Source: Arthrobacter ramosus (GTDB lineage: Bacteria; Actinomycetota; Actinomycetes; Actinomycetales; Micrococcaceae). Taken from it: a DNA stretch of 64,000 nt. Position numbers and translations under genes: made by a program. Under the pieces are notes generated by a model. The model did no database searches, had not been told where the DNA came from, and worked only from the letters and a program-made list of their open reading frames with translations. Within the stretch, counting starts at the first letter, position 1, and each line of letters starts with the position of its first letter. Where the stretch lies: assembly GCF_039535095.1 (NCBI RefSeq), contig NZ_BAAAWN010000001.1:3472001-3536000 (forward strand), read 5' to 3'. Below, one piece after another: positions 8,120-15,673 of the stretch.

Positions 8120-9502
8120 CTAGAGGCGGGTTACGTTGTCGGCCTTGGGCAAGCGGTATGTCGTGTCGAGGACTGCTGGTGCTTCGGCCAGCCAGTCAAG
8201 TTCCATCTGGCTGTGCCTGGTGTGCAGGATCACCAGATCCGCACCCCAGTCAGCAGGCGATTGCTCGGATTGGAGTGTCCCGCCGTGACCATCGGGAGCC
8301 GTCTGGCACCAAGGATCGGAGAATGCCACTTCCGCCCCGTCGGCGATCAAGGCGGCAATGATTTCCAACGCCGGGGATTCCCTGAGATCTTCGACGTCGG
8401 GCTTGTAGGCGACCCCGAGCACCATGACCCGGGCACCGGCAACACCGTGGTTGCGGTCCGACAGGATACGCCGGGCCTTTTCCACCACCTGGTGCGGCCT
8501 GCCTGCAATCCCGGCCATCGCTTGCTCGATCACCGGGGCCGTCAAGCGGGCCTTGCGCAATTGCCACAGCAAGTAGTGGGGGTCGCACGGTATGCAGTGT
8601 CCGCCGACTCCAGGACCGGGGGTGAACGCCATGAAGCCATACGGCTTCGTGGAGGCCGCATCGATGACGTCCATGACCTCCATGTTGAGTTCGTGGCAGA
8701 TATCAGCGAATTCGTTAGCCAAGGCGATATTGACGGCCCTGAAAGTGTTCTCCACCAGCTTGGTCATTTCGGCGACATCCGCCGATGGCACCACGTGAAC
8801 CAGCTTGGTGCTGGCGCTCAGCAGCCGTTCGGCAGCTTCGCCGCAGGCCGGGGTCACGCCGCCAACTACCCGGGGGACGTCTTCGTGTGAGAACGAATCC
8901 ACGCCAGGGTTGATGCGCTCGGGCGAGAAGGCCACAAACACGTCATGGCCCGGAATAAGTCCCCTGGCAGCCAAGGGCAAAGCCAGAAGGTCGCGCGTGG
9001 ATCCGACGTAGGTCGTAGAGGTCAGCATCAGCAACTGGCCAGTGGTGGCGAAATCCACCACCGACGCACAGGCCGCCCGGAGAATCGAGAGGTCCGGGAC
9101 CAAGTACTCGTCAACGGGGGTGGGAACGCACACAACCACTGCCGCCGCGCGGGCAAGCAATGACAAATCGCTGCTCAGCATGAAGGTCGGGTCCAGCAGC
9201 GCGTTGCTGAGCCGTTCCCTGTCGGAGTCCAGAAGATCTGCCCGTTGCTCCCGGATCACGGCCAGGCGGGCGTCGGACACGTCAAGGCCGAGAACACGCC
9301 GACCCGAGGCGTTGATGGCCAGGGCCGTGGGCAGGCCGACATAGCCCATGCCTACGATCGCCACGTCGAAAGTAAAAGCCTGGTCCTGTGTGGTTGTCCG
9401 TGTTCCCGCGCCCTCCGGCCAAGCTGGTGCCTGCGTGTGCAAGGACTGCGAGCTCCCGCTGGGCTCTGCCTTGAGGGTCTTTACCTTCGTGTTCGGTGCC
9501 AT
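8120..9502 (-). CDS. UDP-glucose/UDP-HexNAc 6-dehydrogenase family
   Basis: The 460-aa protein has a Rossmann motif VAIVGMGYVGLPTALA at about residues 48-63 after a low-complexity N-terminal extension. The catalytic cysteine lies in GPGVGGHCIPCDPHYL, typical of nucleotide-sugar dehydrogenases of the WecC/WbpA branch. KPDVEDLRESPALEI matches the C-terminal substrate domain. It oxidises a UDP-hexose or UDP-HexNAc to the uronic acid using two NAD+. ATG at 9502 follows GGGAGG. It heads the operon with the epimerase, behind a leader that shares operator and hairpin with the glycosyltransferase operon. Confidence 0.88.
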   Translation of the reverse strand: MAPNTKVKTLKAEPSGSSQSLHTQAPAWPEGAGTRTTTQDQAFTFDVAIVGMGYVGLPTALAINASGRRVLGLDVSDARLAVIREQRADLLDSDRERLSNALLDPTFMLSSDLSLLARAAAVVVCVPTPVDEYLVPDLSILRAACASVVDFATTGQLLMLTSTTYVGSTRDLLALPLAARGLIPGHDVFVAFSPERINPGVDSFSHEDVPRVVGGVTPACGEAAERLLSASTKLVHVVPSADVAEMTKLVENTFRAVNIALANEFADICHELNMEVMDVIDAASTKPYGFMAFTPGPGVGGHCIPCDPHYLLWQLRKARLTAPVIEQAMAGIAGRPHQVVEKARRILSDRNHGVAGARVMVLGVAYKPDVEDLRESPALEIIAALIADGAEVAFSDPWCQTAPDGHGGTLQSEQSPADWGADLVILHTRHSQMELDWLAEAPAVLDTTYRLPKADNVTRL

Positions 9503-9546
9503 GGTCAGTCGACCTCCCGGTGCCTGTTGTCTCCAGTGTGAAAGAA

Positions 9547-9608
9547 AGCCGGCGGCGAAACGGGACGTGCCCTGGTCTCAGAGGGCACATGACCGCCCGC
9601 CGCCGGCT
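9547..9608 (-). promoter_or_regulatory. Nested leader hairpin with TGAGACC loop, copy B
   Basis: Outer stem AGCCGGCGGC (9547-9556) pairs with GCCGCCGGCT (9599-9608). Inner stem GTGCCCT (9567-9573) pairs with AGGGCAC (9582-9588). Read on the minus strand the inner loop contains TGAGACC, as in copy A, and the outer stem is followed by TTCTTTC. It lies 45 nt before the start codon. An attenuator-like role is possible. Confidence 0.65.
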
Positions 9609-9766
9609 CGATTGTGGGGGTACCCGCCGAATGCGGGAGACCGGTTGCATTGGAGTTGACTTCTCGCTGGATCACCGGGTGGTTTTCCTGTAGCAAAGAA
9701 TTCTTCCTGCGTTTCATCTCGAGACCCACTTATCCCCAAATGAGTGGCGGTTGCCATCAGGAAAAG

Positions 9767-9772
9767 CGTATT
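9767..9772 (-). promoter_or_regulatory. -10-like element AATACG of the UDP-sugar operon
   Basis: On the minus strand AATACGCT follows the operator at 9793-9811 after 20 bp, matching copy A (CATACGCT after 19 bp). Transcription would begin near 9758. Confidence 0.5.
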
Positions 9773-9792
9773 AACGAACCCCTAGGGCGGGC

Positions 9793-9811
9793 GCGAGTGG
9801 GCTCTACCCGT
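9793..9811. promoter_or_regulatory. 19-bp dyad operator, copy B
   Basis: GCGAGTGG-GCT-CTACCCGT differs from copy A at two positions, and the identity continues into the flanking TCTTT. A half-site CTACCCGT lies 41 bp away at 9845-9852, the same helical phase as in copy A (42 bp). Confidence 0.6.
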
Positions 9812-9996
9812 CTTTGGATGCTCGGTCCCTTCCGGGGCCATTGACTACCCGTCCGAGCACTTTTAACCACTCGAATCAGTACTCGCTTTTAGGCCTCGCG
9901 CCCTTTGCGTGCCTTTTATTGCAGCGCACGACGGCGGAAGGCGGCTTCCGGGAAGCGGTCACCCCATCGCAGGGGGCCTATGAGTCGCGCGGGCGG

Positions 9997-12678
9997 CTAG
10001 CCCACGCCCTGCGTGCCGTGGGCACCGTTCATCAAGTCTTCCCGGTGGCTGATGCCAAGCTTCGCAAACATTCGGTACAAGTGACCTTCAACGGTGCGCA
10101 ATGACAGGCCCAAGCTAAGCGCAATGTCCTTATTGCTCGATCCCGATTGCACGAGCGTTGCGATTTCCTGTTCGCGCCGGGTCAGCTTCTGGAGATCCGG
10201 GGAGCCCCCTTCAACGGCCGGGCCGGCCTTGTCGAGAGCAGCGGTGCGGCGCTTGAGGAGTCGCTGTCCCTCAAGCTGGCGCGCCTTGTCCCCCCTGCTT
10301 TCCAGGATCCGTAGGGCGTGGCTGGCGCAGTCCGCTGCGGCAAGCTCCAGTCCGTCCCTGGCTGCCGAATCACTCAGCTCAATGAGGCGATCCGCGTCCT
10401 TGTGCGCGAGGGCAAGCCCGACGCTCAAGGCGAACTCCGCAGTGCGGCCTTCGCTGCCCTCGGCAACCGCTATCAGCCGACGCGCCACACCGGGGTCTCC
10501 CAGTCTCAGGACCAACATCAGGATGTCGATCTCAGCGCCGATCGCTCCGTCCGCGGCCGCGGAATCCGCAAGGGACATGAGTCTCGAGATCGCCGTTTGC
10601 GTTCCGGTATGCTCGGCTCGCGCCACGGCCGCATGACCTTGTGCCAGCAGCGACGGATGCACACCTTCCCGGATCAATGCGTCGTATTCGCTTGAGTACG
10701 TCATCGCAGTTTCCCGGCGTTTCAGGATCGACGCCGCGTACGCGGCGGCAGCAACGGCGTCGGGCAGGTCGCTTCCCATGTCGGAGACCCGCAGCATGCT
10801 GACCGCCTGGCGGAGCCGTGGCAGCGCCACCCCCAGGTCTCCCCGGCGCAGGTCCACCATTCCGGCGGCCAAGTGGAGCATCCCGCCTGAATAGATCAGG
10901 GAGTTCGGCGCTTGGGAAACATGGTTCTTGAGGAACGTTTCAAGAACGCCGAACTCGCCTGCCTGTTGCAAGGCCAGGATGTAGCGGCGCATCACCATTC
11001 CTGCGTACTGGAGGCTCCAGTCGCCGCTCGTGGCGACCATATCCTGTATCTCCATCAGAATCTGGATGGCGGAAACCGGCCGTCCCGCGACCGCCATGGC
11101 CTCTGCGAGGAGGGTGCCCGCCACCAGGCGGGACTCGTCGTCGTCCGCTTCTTTCCAGATCTGGCGGAGTTCCCGCTCGGTCTCAATGTAGTGGCCTTCG
11201 GTTTGGAGGCCTTCCAGCGAAAGGAGCCTGCTCCCCAGCTTCCCGCGTTCCAGCTCATCAGGGTCGATACCCTGACGGGATTCGGCGAGCCTGGCCAGGG
11301 CCGCCTCCCATTCGTACGCTGCCTGTTTGATGGCGTTCGGCCCGACGCCTTGCCGCCCGGCAAGCTGGGCCGCAAGCATCGATGCCTGCCGGACCGTCCG
11401 CGGATCATTTGTCCGATCCACGACCCCGGCAAGCGAGGACACCGATCCCCTGATGTCGCCCCGGTACCATTTGGCCCGCGCCACTTCCACCTGGGCTGCC
11501 AGTCTCAGGGACGGATCCTTGATTGCTCCGGCTACGCGTTCCACGTAGCTGGGGATGAACAACCGGTTGGCCAGCTGGGCCGCTTCCAGGATCTCGGAGT
11601 CCGGAACCTCGGTACCCGACTCCAATCCCCAGGAGACGTAGCGCAGCAGTCCGTCCATGGTCTGCGGCTTGGACTCCATGAGGTTCACGATGCGCCGCCG
11701 GATGGTCATGCTGTGGGCGGTCGGGACCAGCTGGCGGATCACTTCGCCAACCAGCGGCTGGGCCAGCCGGACATGCCGGGCGGGGTCGGACGCGATCTCG
11801 ATGAAATGCAGCTCCTGCAGTTCGTCCACGGCGCTGGAGTCGCTGGCCTGTTGCACTACGTTCAGCGGGACAGGCTCCGCCAGTGCGACGGTCTCCAGGG
11901 TTTCGCGCTGCGCGGCGCCCAGCATCAGGATCTGGTTCCGGACAAGGTCCATCAAACGTACGCTGGTGCCCCGAAGCTCGCCCGAAAGCATCCAGGCGTC
12001 GTTGCGGCAGACCAACTGGCCCAAGGACTTGGCGTGCTCGATGAGTTCCAGCAGGAACATCGGGTTTCCGCCGGAGTACTTGCAGAGGACGGCGCTGGTG
12101 CCCTGGACGACGGGAGCATCCAAGGCCTGGGCGCAAAGTTGGTTGACTTCCTGCTCGTTGAGCGGCTGCAGGTCGAATCGGTCCACGAGCCCCTCGGACC
12201 ACATCGAGAAAACCTCTGCTGGCGGCGCGGGATACGGACGGCACAAGAACACGACTTTGGCGGCTTCCGCCGCCGCCAACTGGGCCAGGACAGCCACGCT
12301 GCTGTCATCGATGTGATGTGCGTCCTCGACGATCAGGACGGCTGGTGCCGGATGCGGCTGGCCTGCCGGGTTCAGCGCCGCTACTACGGCCCTCAGGACC
12401 GACAACGGTTCGTTGATCTGGCTTGGGGTCAAGGCTGTCAGCAGTGGTGCCAAGGCGGCAAACGGTACCGAGGCCAGGGTGGGACCGGCAAAGACCCTGA
12501 AGGGGCGGACACGTTGCCCCAGTTCGTGGACCACTTCGTTAATCAGTGCCGTCTTGCCGATGCCTGCGTCGCCGAAAAGCAGGACCCCGGGGCCATTGAC
12601 GTCGAGAAGGCAGTCGACGACGGCTGCCATCACGTTGAATCGTCCGACGAGCGCATCGGCCGCAACCACTTCAGTCAT
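9997..12678 (-). CDS. LAL-type LuxR regulator (fourth of four), intact Walker motifs
   Basis: The 893-aa protein has an N-terminal ATPase with Walker A GDAGIGKTAL and Walker B VLIVEDAHHIDD, a long helical middle of TPR-like character, and a C-terminal GerE helix-turn-helix (LTRREQEIATLVQSG, SNKDIALSLGLSLRTVEGHL). This is the MalT/LAL class of ATP-dependent activators. The start is ATG at 12678, overlapping the previous LAL stop as ATGA, so the two are coupled; the frame continues upstream only as a shadow. Of the four tandem LALs it is the only one with both Walker motifs canonical. It likely acts on the dyad sites seen nearby, by inference. Confidence 0.88.
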   Translation of the reverse strand: MTEVVAADALVGRFNVMAAVVDCLLDVNGPGVLLFGDAGIGKTALINEVVHELGQRVRPFRVFAGPTLASVPFAALAPLLTALTPSQINEPLSVLRAVVAALNPAGQPHPAPAVLIVEDAHHIDDSSVAVLAQLAAAEAAKVVFLCRPYPAPPAEVFSMWSEGLVDRFDLQPLNEQEVNQLCAQALDAPVVQGTSAVLCKYSGGNPMFLLELIEHAKSLGQLVCRNDAWMLSGELRGTSVRLMDLVRNQILMLGAAQRETLETVALAEPVPLNVVQQASDSSAVDELQELHFIEIASDPARHVRLAQPLVGEVIRQLVPTAHSMTIRRRIVNLMESKPQTMDGLLRYVSWGLESGTEVPDSEILEAAQLANRLFIPSYVERVAGAIKDPSLRLAAQVEVARAKWYRGDIRGSVSSLAGVVDRTNDPRTVRQASMLAAQLAGRQGVGPNAIKQAAYEWEAALARLAESRQGIDPDELERGKLGSRLLSLEGLQTEGHYIETERELRQIWKEADDDESRLVAGTLLAEAMAVAGRPVSAIQILMEIQDMVATSGDWSLQYAGMVMRRYILALQQAGEFGVLETFLKNHVSQAPNSLIYSGGMLHLAAGMVDLRRGDLGVALPRLRQAVSMLRVSDMGSDLPDAVAAAAYAASILKRRETAMTYSSEYDALIREGVHPSLLAQGHAAVARAEHTGTQTAISRLMSLADSAAADGAIGAEIDILMLVLRLGDPGVARRLIAVAEGSEGRTAEFALSVGLALAHKDADRLIELSDSAARDGLELAAADCASHALRILESRGDKARQLEGQRLLKRRTAALDKAGPAVEGGSPDLQKLTRREQEIATLVQSGSSNKDIALSLGLSLRTVEGHLYRMFAKLGISHREDLMNGAHGTQGVG

Positions 12679-15461
12679 TTCGCACCACCTTCGACGTTGC
12701 CAAGAGCAAAGCTCAGCTCGGAGCGTTCCACGATTTTCAGCTTGCCGAAGATCTGGTAGAGGTGCCCCTCCACCGTGCGCACTGAAACATGGAGCTTCGC
12801 GGCGATACCTTTGTTGCTCTCCCGGTTCGCCGCCAGCCTGGCGATCTCCATCTCGCGGGCCGTCAGCTTCATTCCCTCTTGGTTGCCGCTTTGCGGGGTG
12901 CGCAAGCGCTGCCGGCACGTCTCCGCGAGCTGCCGCGCCTTCCTGAGGGCCGTCTTGTCCAACTGAACCTGGTCCATGTGCAAGACGGTCTCGGCGATAT
13001 CGAAGGCGAACCTGTCGTTCTGCATGTCTTCGGCCAACCGTGCTGCCTCAAGAAGAAGCTCCGCGCTTCCGGACATCGTCGCCCGTGCGTACGCAACGCA
13101 CAGTTCGGCGAATCGTCCCTGGCAGCGGAGGGCCGAGTCCAACAGCCGTGGAGCGGCTGCCACAGCGCCAAGCCGAACGGCTGAACTGAGGCAAAAGATC
13201 TCGTGGCCGGGGGCACCCTCGTCCCGGTCGGCGTCGGCCAAGCGGAGGAGCTCCTCGACGGCGGCCTCCGGGCCGTTGACCCGATCCCGGGCCAACGCCG
13301 CGAGGTACCTCTTCGTCCGCTCCTTCCGCCACGTCGGCCGGCGCAGCTGGGTGGAAGCTTCCTCCAGGTAGCGCAGGGCCTGCTCATGCTCACCTTGCAA
13401 GGCCGAGGCGTAGGCCGCTGCCGTGCAAGCGACATCCAGCATGCCTTCGTTGTCCTGGACCCGCAACTGGCTTATCACCGGAATGAGCGATTCCAAACCG
13501 TCCTGGCCGCGTCCCTGGAGGCACCGGAAGATCGCTTTGGGAAGATCGATTGCTGTGGGCAGGGCCTCGGCCGCGGAGACCAAGAGGTCATCGCCGGGTT
13601 GGACCATCTCCCCCTCCTTGTCCCACCGTCCGGCAAGTACGAAGGCGAACCGCAACCGCGATGTGGCGCGTCGGGCTGCGGCGACCGAAACAGCGGGATC
13701 ATGGCAGTCAGCCGTCAGCTGTTCCGCCATGTCCGCCGCCTCGGATTGCCGTCCCGTCAGTGCCCATGCCTCGCACAGCCAGCTTCCGGCAAGGAGGCGG
13801 AACTCGGTGCCGTGCGATTCAAAGTCTTGAAGGACCTCTTCCAGTCTTGCTGCCATCTCAGCGTAGGAACCCGAATAGCTGGCTGCCTGCGATTCGGCCA
13901 GGACAAGTTCCTCCCGCAGCGTGGCGATGTCCTGCCCTTCGCCTGCGGTGATCGTTTCGTCTTCGAGCCGCCGACGGACGTGTGCCAGCGTTTCGCAAGC
14001 TTGGGCCGTGGTTTCGGGAAGAGCCAGAAGGACCGCGGCCTCGGCCAGCTTGAGTCGGACCCATTCGGCAAGGTTGGCTTCATCCCCGGGTTCATCCAGG
14101 TGAAGACTCAGCAGGTCCCGGGCCCCGGCGACGTCACCCAGTGTCATCATCGCACGGGCTTCCTCGGCTACTGCCCCGGGCACCGTGGAGTGGCCCGGGA
14201 TGGACCGGACCAAGCGCAGGGCCAGCCGCGCATCAAGTTGCCGGTTCGCCATCGCGGCAGCTTCAAGCGCTTCTTCCCTTCTCAGCTTGGCTCCGCAGTC
14301 CAATGCCCAGGCGGCCATGGACAGCAACATCGAGCGTTGGCCAAGGGCCGGATCCATCGACTTAAGGAGCAGGCCCCGGAGTTCGTTGCTGCGGCCAGGG
14401 GGAACGTTCGCCCGGACCACGTCACCCACAAGCTGGCTTTGGAGCCGAGCCATCCTGGGCAGCGAATCGTCGACGACGAGGACGCTCCTTTTTTCAAGGG
14501 AGTCCACATCGTCTGCCGATGCGAGTGCCAGCAGGGATTCCAGGGGCACGGCCCTGGCCAGTGAAAGGATCTCCAGGACTTTGCGCTCACCGTCACCCAT
14601 TCGCCCAAGCCGCGTGGTGATGAGATCGGTGATTGCCCTGCCGTGCTGTTCGCTCCGGGATGTCAGGACCCAGACGCCGTCGCTTTTCAGGAGCGAGCCC
14701 GATTCGGCGAGCTCCGCCGCGAGCATCTTGAGGTAGTGGGGGTTGCCCCCGCTGGCTGTCCACAAGGCATGGGCGCCGGACGGAGAGACCTGTGCTCCCA
14801 GCCCGGCCTCGAGCCAGGTGTGCGATTCCTGGAAAGTCAGTGGTTTGAGGTCTATCCGGTGCAAGAACCCATCGCCGCAAAGCCTCGTGATTTCGCCGCA
14901 GAGCCGCTGCGGGTCGGTACAGGTGAGGACAAGCTGCGCGGTGCCGTTCCTCGCGAGTTGGGCCACTGTCATCGCCGCCAACTCATCAAGCTCGGCCGCG
15001 TTTTCAATGACCAGGTACACCGGCTTTCCCTCGGAGCGCTCACGGAGCAAATTGGTGAGCGCCGACAACACCAGGACGGGATGGGCCAGGTATCCCGGGT
15101 CAAGATCGCTCAAAAGGATATTGAGGGCGCCGTACGGTGATCTCGCCAACGCTGCGCTTCCGCGGATGACGACGACGAACGAGCGTCCGCGTAGTTCGTT
15201 CACGGCACGAGTAGTCAAGTAGCTCTTGCCGCTCCCCGACGGCCCCGTAACAAGGACGCCACCCTTGGAAGCTGCCAGCGCAAAGGCGATGTCCTCAACA
15301 GCGGCTCTAGGTCCAATCGGCGGCCAGGCCGTCGAAATTACCGATTTGCCTTCGGTTCCATCAGGCGAGGACGGAGCCGAAGATGCGTCGAATGCCTGGT
15401 ACCGGGACCCGGTCCCGGACCGAACGGCATGGACCGTAGATGCACTGCCTGCTGTCAACAT
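12675..15461 (-). CDS. LAL-type LuxR regulator (third of four), degenerate Walker B
   Basis: This protein of about 928 aa has Walker A GPSGSGKSYLTT; its Walker B region reads YLVIENAAELDE, with EN where DD/ED is usual. The central part is helical repeat, and the C-terminus is a GerE-type HTH (LTAREMEIARLAAN, NKGIAAKLHVSVRTVEGHL). The start chosen is ATG at 15461, 6 bp after GGGGGTC; an in-frame TTG at 15500 is possible but lacks a ribosome-binding site. The 173-bp upstream gap carries a cluster of TACTCGT half-sites and a promoter with the same spacing as the polysaccharide operons, so autoregulation or cross-regulation is likely. It is coupled to the next LAL gene. Confidence 0.85.
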   Translation of the reverse strand: MLTAGSASTVHAVRSGTGSRYQAFDASSAPSSPDGTEGKSVISTAWPPIGPRAAVEDIAFALAASKGGVLVTGPSGSGKSYLTTRAVNELRGRSFVVVIRGSAALARSPYGALNILLSDLDPGYLAHPVLVLSALTNLLRERSEGKPVYLVIENAAELDELAAMTVAQLARNGTAQLVLTCTDPQRLCGEITRLCGDGFLHRIDLKPLTFQESHTWLEAGLGAQVSPSGAHALWTASGGNPHYLKMLAAELAESGSLLKSDGVWVLTSRSEQHGRAITDLITTRLGRMGDGERKVLEILSLARAVPLESLLALASADDVDSLEKRSVLVVDDSLPRMARLQSQLVGDVVRANVPPGRSNELRGLLLKSMDPALGQRSMLLSMAAWALDCGAKLRREEALEAAAMANRQLDARLALRLVRSIPGHSTVPGAVAEEARAMMTLGDVAGARDLLSLHLDEPGDEANLAEWVRLKLAEAAVLLALPETTAQACETLAHVRRRLEDETITAGEGQDIATLREELVLAESQAASYSGSYAEMAARLEEVLQDFESHGTEFRLLAGSWLCEAWALTGRQSEAADMAEQLTADCHDPAVSVAAARRATSRLRFAFVLAGRWDKEGEMVQPGDDLLVSAAEALPTAIDLPKAIFRCLQGRGQDGLESLIPVISQLRVQDNEGMLDVACTAAAYASALQGEHEQALRYLEEASTQLRRPTWRKERTKRYLAALARDRVNGPEAAVEELLRLADADRDEGAPGHEIFCLSSAVRLGAVAAAPRLLDSALRCQGRFAELCVAYARATMSGSAELLLEAARLAEDMQNDRFAFDIAETVLHMDQVQLDKTALRKARQLAETCRQRLRTPQSGNQEGMKLTAREMEIARLAANRESNKGIAAKLHVSVRTVEGHLYQIFGKLKIVERSELSFALGNVEGGAK

Positions 15462-15500
15462 GAGCGAGACCCCCAGTGATCGAGTGGTGACACCCCCCAA

Positions 15501-15673
15501 TTAACCAGCTGGCCGTCAGGCCCACACCAGTAGTGAGTACTCGACTTTCATACTGCCGGATACTCGTATGCGGGTGTGAGTACCTTTGCCCCTGGTGGCG
15601 GGTACTCGTCGCTGGCAGTGGCCCTCGTTCGAATCGAGAGTGCACTACTACTGCCCTGCAGCCATCCCACGCT
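15501..15673. promoter_or_regulatory. TACTCGT half-site cluster upstream of third LAL gene
   Basis: TACTCG or TACTCGT occurs at 15538, 15561 and 15603, and GAGTAC at 15535 and 15578; the last two TACTCGT copies are 42 bp apart. A degenerate full site is at 15591-15609. CATACG on the minus strand (15565-15570) lies 20 bp from it, the same layout as copies A and B. Confidence 0.5.

Larger units (their letters stand above)
9503..9996. other. Regulatory region and long leader of the UDP-sugar operon
   Basis: No gene is seen in these 494 bp between the dehydrogenase start and the 3' end of the last LAL regulator. From the gene outward on the minus strand it holds a nested hairpin (9547-9608), a -10-like AATACG element (9767-9772), a dyad operator (9793-9811) and a further half-site (9845-9852). 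More TACTCG/ACTCG-like words lie to about 9890. The leader would be about 255 nt. Confidence 0.6.

Noticed and set aside
10912..12759. A 615-codon plus-strand open frame opposite the LAL regulators
   Set aside because: Composition is antisense-like, with no ribosome-binding site or known domain; the minus-strand LAL gene is clear.
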